Of a stretch of DNA of 64,000 bases, positions 39,201-51,926 are shown piece by piece. Source of the stretch: Rhabdornis inornatus (lineage: Eukaryota; Chordata; Aves; Passeriformes; Rhabdornithidae); assembly GCA_013397075.1 (NCBI GenBank), contig VWZS01002869.1:186001-250000 (forward strand). The letters are read 5' to 3'. The first letter of the stretch is position 1. Every line of letters starts with the position of its first letter. The notes under the pieces are model-generated. The model made no database searches, had not been told where the DNA came from, and saw nothing but the letters and a program-made list of their open reading frames with translations. The position numbers and the translations under genes are program-made.

Positions 39201-41679
39201 GTGTTCTGTCCCACAGGTAACAATTCCCTGCTCTAGAAATGGCCAACCCAGGACAGAGAAAAAGCCTCCCAGGGAACAGAGGAGACTGACACAGCTGAGC
39301 AGCAAGAGAGCAAACTATCTGCAGAATAATGAAGTGTGGGACCATGTAAGGGATATGGTCTGCAAATTGAGTGGGAAGATTTAGGAAGAAACTAGAGCAG
39401 TTTGAAACAGAACAGTTTACCAGCAGAAAAGATCCCCAACAGTCAAATCACAAACTATGAAGTAGGTTTTTCTTTTCCTTTTAATGGAAATAGTGGTATT
39501 TCAGGCATCTGAAAGATGCCTGAACAAAAACTCGAGTCCTTATAGGGACACCCTTGAACTAGATTATGGATACAGAAAAGCCCATTGCCAAGATTCTTAC
39601 TAACATTGGCTCCAGCCTGTAGTTACCTAAAACTTGCCATTTAGTCAATCACTGAAAGTACAGCTCTGCAGGCAATGGAAACAACAGGAAGCTCATCCTA
39701 CAAATCACTGAAAAAAATTAAGCAGGTAATATCAAGGGTACTTACCATTCAGAATGTAAGGGACTGTCCATTATAGAGTTAAAGGTGTTTACTGATCAGT
39801 GTCTCATGTGAAATGACAGAAAAAGATATTAAGTTGTAAATCCATACGGAAAAAAAAAGATTCTCTTTATGGAAAAAACTACTGAATAAAATAAATATCT
39901 AAATAAATCAGATCATTAATAGTCATATTCTTTTAATAGTTGATAACTGTCTCAAAATCAGTGCATTTTTACCATACACACAGAACTCACACAACAAAGA
40001 ACAGAATTTTTAAAAAACATTAAATTTGAATCTTGTGATGATCTCAAAGAACATTTTTAACTGACTGTATTCAGCCACAGGGGAGCAAAAAAGCCTTTAG
40101 AACATCCACTAAGATAACTGTCCAAATCTGGGCTTGCCATTTGCAGTCTAAATCCTACCAATCATGTACAAGATCTGTTACATTTAAAGGCTTCATGCCA
40201 AAAAACCTGAAGTTTTATTGGGCCATCAAAATGCCAGATGAGTCTCCAAGGATGTGCATTCCTTCCATACTGTTAAGAAAGCTGTAGGACTAATGGAAAA
40301 GGAGTATTACTCAAAACTTACAAACTTACACTTTTGTTGAAGATATAAACAAACAGCTAACAAGTTCCAGGAATCTATGTCAGAAGAAGTTTTGGCTATA
40401 AGCTTACTGAAACTTAAAAAACATACATAGCGTGTCCTTCCACTACTACATTTACTTTATCAATGGAAAAGATGAATACTATAGATACTAAGGATAAATA
40501 TGATCAAATGCTGTCACAGATAGTAACTGCATTAAGAAAAGGAGTTGAGAAATAAAAACATGAATAGAATTCAAGAAGGAAAACAAGTTAAAACTGAACA
40601 AATAATATAGCCAGGTTTGAGAAAACCAAATAATCCTTAATACCTGAAAAACTGAAAAAAGTAGCATCAGTAACATCCCACCTTCACTAATGGAATTATT
40701 CAGATGGCAAATTCTTCTCCCTCCATTTGTAATAGAAAAGCCATAAATTCATTAATTTCTAGTGATCGAATACATTTCCCTAATCAGCCTTACAATGGCA
40801 ACAGTATGGTTCATTTTGATTGGGTTTTTCTTAATAAAATGTTGTTAAAACTAAGACAGGAGGAATTGTTCTTCCCAGGTATGCCAGCAGCGACACATAT
40901 GACATATAGAAACAGAATCCCAGTTTACATCAGGTTTTTCTTCTACCCTGAAAGAAATTCAGCCTTATTAAAGAATCAGAAAAAAGTCCCACTAATCCTG
41001 CTAAAACACTGAGTCTATGCATATGGGAATTTCGTGGAGGAGGAAGAAGGGGAAATAAAGGGTGGACAAAAGAAACTGGCACAAAGAAATGGGTTACTGT
41101 TTTCCCCTCTAACACAAACTAATTGCATAGTGGGTAAGGATAATCCCCCATGACATTCCATTTGTTCAAAGGTCAAGACTTTTGCTTTTCAACTGTCTCC
41201 CTCACATGTTATTCCCTGAAGAAAACAGTCTGAAGCTGTCCCATAGCACAGGCACTCTCATATGTGAGGGTTAAGGATTCTTGCCCTGCACAGTGGAATA
41301 TTGCACCAGGCATACCACAGCCCTCAAGGAGGGCAGATGAGCACACAGCACAATTAAACAAGAAGTACCAATAATAAACAGAGCCAAGAGCTTCTAAAGG
41401 CTATTCCAAAGTCTATCCTAAAATAGCAGAGACATGCTACTAACACAGTCTTATTCATGGTACTTAAAGTACTTTTTTCACCTATGTCGTTGTGCAACTT
41501 TAAATTAAAAGCAGAGGTCCTCTCTCTGGGTGTTTGAAGAGCACCTATGGAAAACCAGACTGGCACCACTGGGAAAGCACACAGCCAAATGGGACCCGTG
41601 TGTCCCCATGATCAACTACAGAGGAAACACTCCAGCCATTGCACCAGATAGTAAAAATCTTTGTTTCTCAAACACAACT

Positions 41680-41719
41680 ATATATATGTGTGTGTGTCTG
41701 TGTGTATATACATATTGGT
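41680..41719 (+). repeat. TA/TG dinucleotide microsatellite
   Basis: A run of alternating purine-pyrimidine TATATATATG, (TG)n interrupted by one C, then TGTATATACATA. It is an imperfect short microsatellite in intron 1 with possible Z-DNA-forming potential. Confidence 0.85.
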
Positions 41720-44700
41720 ATCTATAAAATAGAGCCCTCAAAACAAGCACCTGGGCCGTTGCTATCACTCCCTGTAGTCCTCTAGAGCACGAGCAATTTG
41801 ATTAAACTCCCTCAACAGGAGAGCACTAAATAAACACTGTAAATTAAACAAAACTATGCTGATGATCTAGCTGCAATTACTTCCAATTGATTTGAGTCTT
41901 TATTGTTCCCTGAAGCTTTAAACTTTGTAGATAAAAAAAGGATCAGGCCTTACTGGAGGAATACCAAAGAAGGAGTTATGAAACTTCTTTTAAACACATT
42001 CAAAAGAAACCTGACTAGCTTGTCCTCCTGACAAAACTGCAATTAAATTTAACCTGGAAGTTTAGTGAAAAAACCAGGCTATTCCAGGGTTTTCCATTAA
42101 CAAGCAAGTTAATACTTGGAATAAACTCACTCACTCGTCAACATACATACATACACACCAGAAATTGCTGCAGCATATTTTATTTCACTAAAGTCAGTCA
42201 CTGTCAAAAGACTTTAGGAAACTTCTCTGCAGCTGATTCAACACAGTCCAGCTCTTGGGCATTTCAGACTCTTCTGAGCTGAGCCAAACTGTCACTTGAT
42301 TGCAACAGGAAACATATGCACACAAGTGAAGTGGGTTTGCTTACTGTGATACAAATATTCCATGAGAAAACAAAAGCAGGTATTATTCCACTCCTGGAAA
42401 CTCCTCTGCAGAACAATCCTGGAGTAACCTGATGATTTTAAAACATCCTCTTAGGTCCTGAGATATGTATCATTAGGTTGGTTTCATAATTAATTTTCAT
42501 ATAATAATTTCATTAATAGACTCAATCTCCTTGTAAGAGCTAGAGCTATTATTCAATTTTCTCTACCATGTCTCCAAATCACATTTTCCTTGCCAAGCTG
42601 GAACCATGCTCGGATCACCTTTTTTTTCTGAAATTCTTCCTTCGCTGAGGTTAGCCCAAAACTGCCACAGATACAAGGCTTTAAAACTTCTAGACACATT
42701 TTACATTTTTCTGTAGATTTTTTTTCTAGATGTATAGCTACCATTTTCCCTTCATGGCATACATCCAAGCATCAGTTCCAATCCTGGTGTGCTTTTAAGT
42801 GGAAAGAACTTTGTTCAGGTTGGAGGAGGCATTTTGTTTTGACAAAAGCAGGCAGAAAAGTACAATACAGACCCTTCCTCAGGATTTTTTCTACTGAATT
42901 ATGCTTACACCAGAATTAAAAATTTTTGAGCTTTCTTGATGGACAGATGTTATCTCACCCCGCAGCTATAAATATCCTCATATCACACTGATCTTGCAGA
43001 AAATTCAAATACAAAGATGAAGAGGCACACCTAGCTCTCTGTTATTTTCTTTACATGACACAGGAAGGGAAAAATGTAGTTCTGTTACTTATATTCATCT
43101 ATTGTGGTACACATTCAAAGAGCTCGCCATCCCTACAGCTAACTATTCCAGCTTTTAATAGGTTATTCTTTCCCTGTATATTAGCTGTTCTCATTATACC
43201 ACCGATTTTCTACTTTAAATATTTCAAATAATAACATAATGCATGTATGTTCAAACATTATTCTCACTTTTGAGGAAAAGAACTTTGAAATAAAATTTAA
43301 TAGTTTTATGTACTGCCCGAAGAAATTCCACTAATGGATTTTTAAGGGAGTCAAAGCAACCCTATCAAATACTCAATTAAGAACAATATTGCCTTCAGTT
43401 TTAACGCTTTCAGACACACATCTGAATATTCTTGAATATATAGACTGTTGGGTTTGTCAAGGCTTTTTTAAAGCAGAGAAAATGAAAAGTCTACATATCC
43501 TGGTTCCAGAAAAAGAAAATTCTTCTCAGCTCCCTCTTCTCATCAGATGTAGAAGAATACACACACACCCTTCTCCATCACAACAGTGATCTAATTTTTC
43601 AGTCATACGCTTGCAGCATGCTGCTATTAGTCTCTAGCTTGCCTCCATCATGTACTTTCCCTTCATTTCCCTTCCCTTCAGGAAGACAGGAATGGCTTCC
43701 CTGTGTTGGGTTTTCTCAAGCAGAGAGCTATCAAGTGTTATTTGCTTGTTATTTGTGGCATCAAATGATCCTTGAACCATTATTACAACTAGAAACTGCT
43801 CCAGTGATTCCTCTGGTGCCTCAGTGTGCAGACACTGCACACAAAATTAAGGGACAAATGCTTGAGTCCTGGGCATTGCCCAGTGGATAATTTTTTGGTT
43901 CAGAATACGAAATAGTCTTTGATTTGCATTTAAAAAGCTGGACAGCTGGAGTTAAAAATCACCCAATATCCTGCTCTTGCTTGCATCACCACTTCCGTAC
44001 TTCATTAGATAAAGTCACACTACTTCACAGCTCCAGGAAGCATTCCCAGATAACTGTGGGAAATCACACTTGGTGTAATATGGGCAAGGGTTTTGATAAA
44101 GATTTCACTTTCTTAACAGGCTTCCTCAGCGGCACATTTATTTCCTCTTCCCGACAGCCCCACGTACAAGTGCTCATGCGTGGCAACCGACAGAGCAGTA
44201 AACACTGGTTAGCCCAAAAGTGACTCTTCCCTCAGCCCCGTGGGGCAGTGACCTGAGTCTCTACCCACCTCTCAGCTTTTAGTTAAGCTTCACTGTTTGC
44301 CTAGCATGGCTGAAGCTGCCTACCAGTTTACTGAGGTACAGAGAACACTCAGAAACAAAGACGCAGTGCTACCATTCAAGGCTTAATTGTAAACAATGTT
44401 GAAAAAAAAATTGATGGAAAAGCCACATGAGGTTACCACCAACAGCTTCTCCTCTCTCACAGGTCTGTTTAGAAGTCCTTATCTTAGAGGCTTACTTCCG
44501 ACTCACGTGTTTTAGACAAATGGACCTATACCCTTGGAATGTTTGTGACTTATCTCAGTATTCAAATATGACTATTAAAAGCAGAGCTGTGAGCAGCACT
44601 TAAGTAGAATGCCTTTTAAAACCTTTTTTACATTCAAATGGTCAAGTCACCTGCCCTTCTCTCCACTGCAATACCATCACACCATCTGCTTTGTCTTTCT

Positions 44701-47035
44701 TTTATTTATTTGCTATTGAGACATTTTGAGGGTATTTTCTGCTAGCTTCAACTTTAATATTTATTGACCACACATTGTAGATACACTTTACTTTTTGCTC
44801 ATTTTGTTTCTTTTAATGGTTTCTAGTATTTTCTCTTTCATAATACTGAAAATTATGATCAACATTTCGAAGGACACAGAAGGGAAAAACGGCACCCTGC
44901 ACCAAAACATTAAACAGTGTTATTTTCCACATTACACTCATCAATTCAGCCAAAATGGCTAATGAACAATATAGGTTATAATGGCATAACCATACAGTTG
45001 ATCATCCCAGATGCATCAACTGATGCCTCTGTTTAAAAAGCACTATTGAATGTTTAATGTATTAAAGGCAAACACAATGGCTTAGGTCTTGCAAACACAG
45101 TGTAAAACAGAGATTTTCAGGAGGAATTCCCACCATCATAAGATAGGAGCTGAGGTCTTCAAATTGAAAAAGACTGAATATTAGCCAAGGAGACTAATCT
45201 CACAGACTCACACAAAGTCAACCTTTAAAATGCACAGAGACTGTTTGGTTTATAAAATTATATATACTCTTCATTTTCTAAAAGGTACAGCAACTGGATA
45301 CCCCCTTTCCATTTCTTCCTTTAATATTTTCTGTATTGTTAAGAGCCTAAACACTAACCATTCCCTGGAAAATAGGAAACTCCTGAGGAAAAAAAAATGA
45401 AAACCAACATAATTTCTGTAGGTTCTTACTTTTACATGAGCTTTACCTTCCTTTTTAGCCTGGATGTTTGAGAAAATAACCTCCAGCAGGACAAACTAAA
45501 CAAATCCTACTTCTCTGTAATCTGAAAAAGACACTGCTATTATACAGAGCAATAGCTGGCCAAAGACTTCTCAGTTGTAATCACTGTTATTGCAATCGTA
45601 AGACTGCAGAGAATTAATAAAATAAAACAAAATCAAATTAGGTTCACTTTGATGGTAAGTCACAAACAGCAGAATAATTGGAAATATGAGAGAGATGGAC
45701 AGAAAAAAAAACCTACTTAATCCCCAAACAAAATCCCATCTTCCCTTCCCATAATCATAGGAAGACCAAGGTGGCCAGGGAAACGCTCCAAGTCTGTCTG
45801 ATACCTGCTGTGATCCCAGAGTCTCTGAATTATGTGAAGCTCTCTTCCAACTGAACAATGAAATCATCACATCCTCTTTTCCTCTTAGAAATTTAAGATT
45901 TATTTTCACTTATTTATTAATCCAAGGGAGAACACCTCCTTTTTAAGTAGCATTAAAATCTGCTTGGGATTTCTGCCTCTCTCTGTGGAATAGTATGTTT
46001 TAACCCCAACTCATAACGAAAAAAGGCAACTATGGAACATATATTTGCTATTTCATATAATTTAATGGTATCCTTCCCCTCCCCTGAACTTTCAAGCCAA
46101 AATCAATGCCACACAAACCTGCTGAACAGGAAACCTAATTATTCTAACATGTGCAACCAAAGCGATAGGGAGTTTCTCAGTAAAGCTGATAAGGAGAGAC
46201 ATAAAAGACTAATGAGCAGCCTGCCGGTGCTCCATTGCTAGGCTAGCAAAGGTCCCCGTGGAACACCTTTAGTATTGTTCAGTGGAGAGACAGGGGCTGG
46301 GACACATCCAAAAATAACACTCAGAGATTGAAAGAGTGAACACATAACATCTGCAGCTCGGGTTCTTAATCCAGGCACAGAAATAAATTATTTGAAAGAG
46401 TGTAACCAACAAAAAAATGCCCGATGTGGCACAGAAAGAGCCAATTAAATGCACTCAGGTTACTGAGCAGATAGACAGACCCTTTGTGCTGTTGGAATAC
46501 ACTGACAAATGTCTTCTTGACCCATGTGGTGCAGGTGACTGAAAATAAAAGCCCTTGATTAAGGAGACACAGTCATCAGTAGTATTAGTGGCCAGCGATC
46601 AAACTACTGGGCCTGCAATAATCAGGCGTGAAAGATGTAGAAAGGCCAGTGGTCGCCAGCAGAAGCAGCAGCCCCAGATCAGAAAAGGAAGCATCCAACA
46701 ATACCAACTCCTTCCTGTTACTGCCAGGGTTTCCAGTTTACCAGTAAGTCATCTTTTGACCTATAAAAATGTGCGCTCTTCCCTAGCAATGCTTTGTGCA
46801 ACACAACCCAGATGCCCAAGTAGCTCGTCCCTGAGGCAGCCATGCCATATTCCCTCTGTACGCAGAGCACAGTGCCTGAACTCAAGCACAGTTGTTTCAA
46901 ACACAGATGGCTTGATACTGGTATCTCTGTTCAGAAACTCACAGCTTTTCCTCAGATAAAACTGGCCATGTGACACATCTGCTGCTGAATTTCCGTAATA
47001 TTTTGTGTATTATACACCTAAATACCTGGTGCCCT

Positions 47036-47131
47036 AGATATATCTATATCTACATCTATATCTACTTATTTTTATATATCTTTTTAATATAGATATATAT
47101 TATATATATCTATATATAAATATAGATAGAT
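47036..47131 (+). repeat. TATATC / AT-rich microsatellite (~95 bp)
   Basis: Irregular repetition of TATATCTA and TATAGATA units with internal inverted symmetry: a TATC-rich half followed by a GATA-rich half, so the tract can fold into a hairpin or cruciform. It is likely polymorphic and a weak point for assembly. Confidence 0.9.
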
Positions 47132-50100
47132 GCTCTGGGGGACCTATGCCTAGAGGAGGAGAGGAAGGTCCCCTTTGGTAGCACAACTTAGCCTTTTCAC
47201 TTCTGTTACCCCTAATGAGGAAGAGAACTTGAAGCAGCAATTTAGAGAGCCCTACAAGACAGCAGGATCACATGTCAAATTGGAGTGTAATAGCTTCTTA
47301 ACATACTTCCATTATGGCAAATTCAGCCACCCTGCAAGGTCTAAACCGTTTATTTCTCCCCATCCCAGGACAGCATATTTCAGAGAAAATGGGGATTGAA
47401 GTAATTGTTAACACTGCTACTCATCTGATAAATCTTGTGCCATGGGTCAGCAACCTCCAGTGCAGATGCCAAGGTAGCCAAAAACCTGATTTTAATGGTA
47501 AGCACGAGAGCAGAGCATAGGCAAGGCATCACCAGTAAGGGAAGCAGCATCTTGGAAACAGAGCCTCCCACTTTCCAGGGGGCTTTTACCACTACACCTA
47601 ATTTATAACCTGGGAAAGGTTATTGCAACATCGAAATATTGAAAAATATTGTTGTCTGCAACCACCATCCCTGCCTTACACCAAACTATCACCCAACCCC
47701 CCAGTTTTCCTCATGCCTAGTAACAAACTTGTACAAAAATCTTCTGTAAGCCCCAGCATCCAGATTTCATGGCTTGAGAAAGTTTTTTTTTTCCATATTA
47801 TACAGTGACACAAAACCAGGTTTTTCTGTACAAACTTCACTGCATAACACTGAAGGGCACACTACAAAAATCAGTTCCCACACGAGAGCAACAGAAAGCA
47901 GAACTTTAGCACCTTCCTGAACTTCATTAACAAAGCTTCATTTTATTTGAGTACCAGCTAACAGGGACACCATCCTTTTTTTTCTTTAAGTCCTTTTTGA
48001 CAACCAAGCATGAGGAACAATTTCCTCCATTTATATTTCCAGAATAAAGGAAAAAGAAACGTAGTTGCAAAGGATCATCCCTGCTTCTCAAATCCCCCAA
48101 AAGGCATATCATATTTTCCTTTCTCATAACATTTAATCAAGTCTGCTTCATTACAGACAAGGTCAGAAAGCTCATCATGCTGCAATTGATGACAAACAAG
48201 ATAGTGCCCACAACCCACAAAAACTGACCTGTCTGATTTGCCTACATTTCTGCAGGATAAATTTACTGACATTTTGCACAAATTCAAAGCTGACTTGAGG
48301 CTGATGAGCTTTTACACCTCTGAAATTAGTCTTCTGTGCCTTTACAACTAGAAAAACAAGCTGTTCCTTTACTCTCCTGAGTTCAGCGGTCCATCTGTAA
48401 ACTAGAAATTTCACCATCGACTCAGTCAGTCAAAAAAGTACACAAAAAAGAGGAAAAATATAAAGAAAGGAAATACACAAACTTCAACCTTTCAAAGTAC
48501 TGAAATTGAGCCTGGAAAGGGCCTTTTAAGATAAACATGCCAATTTCTAAAAGAAGAAACAGAAAAAGCAGGACTAGATGGTGGACCCAAATTCAATAAA
48601 CAGCATTTTTATCATGCTTTTCTAAAAAAGACAATATAAAATAAGGGCACTGGCACAGACAAGAACCGTGGAGAAACAGCTGGGGGAATAAAATCAAACC
48701 AGAAACTGAACCCAGTAAGTTTAGACCTTAACATTAACAGCGCAGAACAAAAAGTACAATGCTAATACATTAATTCAGCACTAGAATTTAACCAAGATTA
48801 GTAACACGGAGGTTTAGCTGCTGAAAACATCCACTAAAAGCTTCATTTATGTATATAATCAGGGTTTGGAACCCAATCCTACAGTTACAAAAATTACTTC
48901 CTAAATATGAACGTAAGCTTAAAAAGATGAGTTGAGTCGATCCTCTGGAAGTTCTGGATTCAGATCCCCACTGCAGTCAGCAAGATGCAGATCTGCTTTT
49001 CCCCAGATAGAGCAGAGGGCAGGCCAAGGTCAGAGCACTGACCTGCACTTCAAATTCCAGTCTGGGGAAAGAGGGACAGACAGCCACTAACAAGCAGGGA
49101 ACAGCCAACATTGTTCTCTGCACAGTTTTCCACCTTGTAAAACCTGACGGGATGCGCTCAGCTGGAGATGAGTACTTCATTCTTTAGCCCACTGTCAGCC
49201 CTGGGATTTCTCGGCCCAACAACCAACTTGTCCCTGCAAACACTATGAAAACGATAAGGTCCTGGGGAGCACCTTCTCCAGCTTCATGCCCTAACACATC
49301 TCAGCTTGGGAGTCTTCACAGCAGTCAGTCCACTTGAGAAAGGCATGCCCAAGAGCAAGTAAGGACTTAATGTAAGGATATTTCAAACCAGAGAAGCATT
49401 TCTTTTGCATAGTTCCATCATGAAGCATATGTAATCTAAAAAACTGCCAGAACTGGCAGCCTTGCATTCATCAATGTCAAAATTTTCTATATATTTTCTT
49501 TCTAGAAGAGCTGCTAATTATCACCATACATTAATTTTTTAAGTGGAAGTTTGGATTTTTTGCTATGCTAAATTAATCTAAAAATCAGCAGGGAAAATTT
49601 ACTGAGTAACTCTATACATTCAGAATTCTCTATGTGAATTTTAATGCAGAAATACATCTCATAGGTCAAGTCCTTCTTTTTCCCGTTTCAAACCATCACG
49701 TTTAAGTGGTGTTTCCCCTTAGGTCATTTATCTTCCACAATTTTATTTCAAAAAGTTTGGTTACAAATAGCATGTTTAAAAATATTGATTACAAAATGAC
49801 TAATGAACTATGTCAACCTGGGGAAAAAAAAAAACCGAAAAAATTCAATTTGAAGTTCAGCCATTAAATAAAAGTCAAGCTTAAGATATTATACATTCAA
49901 TCTCATACCACCTTTTGACATTCTGAAGTTCTACGTTACTGCTTGTTAAATATTTTGCCCACTTTCCTAGTGTGTTTGGTTTGTTCAAAAACCAGAGTGC
50001 AGAAAAACAATAATTTTATTGACTGTACAACATAGTGCAAAAAACAAGCTGAGAAATACAGCTTTCTACCCCCTTCCAGTGATGACAAACTACTGCCAAC

Positions 50101-50478
50101 TACCCCTTCCACAGGGATCCAGAGTTCTACATTTGAACTTAATTCCATGGGGATAAAAGAATCTGCACCATGTTTGGACTGATACAGCCACGTCTAAGCT
50201 TTCAAAATTAGCCATCATAATCCAATGTATTAGATGCAACCCCTCATCTTTGTTATTTGCAAGGGAAAGGAAAGAGTCTGCCAAATCCTGGAGCAAAACC
50301 ATATCTAAGAGAATGAAGTTCTGAACTGGAAAGCACAGACATTTGGCGGGGCTCCTGAGCAGCAAGAGTTGTTACCCTCTGCTGAGCATCGACACTTCTG
50401 GCACTGGGCAAAAGGGGAAGAGCAGCTCCCATTTGGGCTCACCAAGAGCCCGGTCCTGGCTTCGTGTGCACGGCAGGG

Positions 50479-50480
<2 letters not shown>

Positions 50481-50516
<36 letters not shown>
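50481..50516 (+). repeat. (CA)n microsatellite
   Basis: An interrupted start (CATACACATA) leads into an uninterrupted run of 13 CA units (50491-50516). On the FARP1 strand it is (TG)n. It sits about 0.4 kb from the edge of the CpG island, so length variation could in principle affect the promoter-proximal region; that is speculation. Confidence 0.97.
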
Positions 50517-51361
50517 GCTCCCGTCCTGTTCTGTCCGTCCAGACCCCGGCAGCTCCAGCACGTGAGGCACAGCTAAGAGGATTTCGGACTTTCTTGGGAG
50601 GCACAGCCACTTCTAAAAGGCTCATACCCACCAATTAGCTAGATATCACAATTATCGCATAAACATCCTAAAGTAGAGGAAAGATGTATCTTAATTCAAA
50701 GAGAACTTTTCGGGCTTTTCTTAACTGAACCCCTTCTGAATTTTATTTTTCTTGGCTTGATTCCAACATCAGCTGCTTGCTGTGAATGGGAAACAATGTG
50801 GAGCAGGAGTCGAGGTATCTGAGAGGTATGAATAGGGGAACAGCTGATCGATGCTGCTCTTTTAGAGCAATCACCTTTCCACTCTCGAGGGACAAATCTC
50901 TTTCAAGGTAACCCAAGTAAGAAGGCTGTGACTGAAAAAGATACGCTACGCAGTAATTTCATGCCGGCAACCAAGCGAATCCGGCAACTTTAAATCAGCT
51001 CCGCGGAGTTTACGCGTGCTTTGAGAAGAGAGAAAGCAGCCGTGTCACAAAAGCGAAGTAGGCCTACCGCACATGAGTTCCGGCTCTGCAAATAAACTGC
51101 AGTCTACGCTAAACTTTGCCCAGCGCTTCCCGGCTGTCTGAGGCTGATCATAACGAAAAGAAGGCAACGTTCGGCTTGAAACCGGCGAACTCGCCAGCTC
51201 AGACACGAGCAAGGTGATGGCAGAGGTGTCGAGGGCACCAGGCTGGAGGCACCTCTGCGCACCCCTGGGCGTGAGGGAGCGAGGGAGAACCCGGCTGGTG
51301 GCTGCTACAGCCACTCAGGAAACCCGGGCTGGTGACCCTGGCCAGGGGCGACCAGGAGCCC

Positions 51362-51408
51362 AGCCCGTCCCAGCCCGTCACATCCCATCCCGTCCCGTCC
51401 CGTCCCCG
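51362..51408 (-). promoter_or_regulatory. G-quadruplex-type (GGGAC)n tract on the FARP1 sense strand
   Basis: The plus strand carries a CCCGT/CCCAT/CCCAG pentamer array; the minus strand reads GGGG-AC-GGG-AC-GGG-AC-GGG-AT-GGG with 2-nt loops in its core (51384-51407). This satisfies the standard quadruplex pattern with more than four G-runs. If it is downstream of the start site it would be in nascent RNA (or exon 1); if upstream it is a promoter quadruplex. Either reading is inference. Confidence 0.7.
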
Positions 51409-51827
51409 CCGGGCCGCCCCGGACCGAGGCGGGAGGGAGGCGCTGCCCTCGCACGCCCCCCGGAGCGGCACCTCCCCGCCAGCTGCCGGCTGGGCTAAAC
51501 CCTTCCCCGGGCCGCCCCTACAACTCCGCCCGGCACCGCACATCCCTCCAGGGCTCCCGCCCCGCCACGGGGACCGGGTCCCAGCCCGGGGCGAAACAAA
51601 AGGCAGGGAGCTACGCTGCCGCGCTCGCCGCCGCCCGGCTGCGGTAGCCCGGGGACGCGGGGAAGGGCGGGCGGTCCGCGCTCCGCTCTGCAAGGAGCCT
51701 GCCCGCGGATTACCCGCGGTAATGAGATTACGCGGGGCCGAGTGGGGTGTCCGCTCGGCTGTCACCGCCCGGGCTCGCTGCGGCTGGTGCAGGGGCAGTC
51801 GCGCTTGGCCGCCGGAGGTCCGAGCCA

Positions 51828-51926
51828 TTAAAAGCTCCGCGGGAAGGAGGAGGAGAAGGCGGAGGCAGGAGCGGCGGCGGCAAGGAGAGGAGGACAGCGA
51901 GGGGCTCGCAGGAGCAGGGTCGCCAT
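51828..51926 (-). other. Possible upstream micro-ORF (32 codons) in the CpG island
   Basis: On the minus strand an ATG in strong context (GGACATGGCG: G at -3, G at +4) opens a 32-codon frame that starts MATLLLRAPRC, is Ala/Ser-rich, and ends at TAA in the TTTTAATGG motif. If FARP1 transcription begins to the right of 51926 this would be an upstream ORF in the leader. The same CATG word gives a plus-strand ATG (51925-51927) that opens a 143-codon frame. Neither resembles a known protein; both may be noise. Confidence 0.25.

Larger units (their letters stand above)
13989..50930 (-). other. FARP1: Probable FARP1 intron 1 (about 37-38 kb)
   Basis: This is the interval between the FARP1 coding exon and the CpG island taken as its promoter. 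It is AT-rich, with no exon I can recognise on either strand. Every open frame I inspected lacks family resemblance and a coherent splice context. Its contents are two CR1 tails, one long degenerate CR1-type LINE (31.56-32.97 kb), two MIR-like relics, a GC-rich purine-skewed block (23.7-24.4 kb) and simple repeats, all listed separately. The long stretches 14.4-17.8, 18.4-22.8, 25.3-31.5, 33.0-41.6, 41.8-47.0 and 47.2-50.4 kb show nothing else that I can support. The right-hand limit is uncertain because exon 1 cannot be delimited. Confidence 0.6.
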
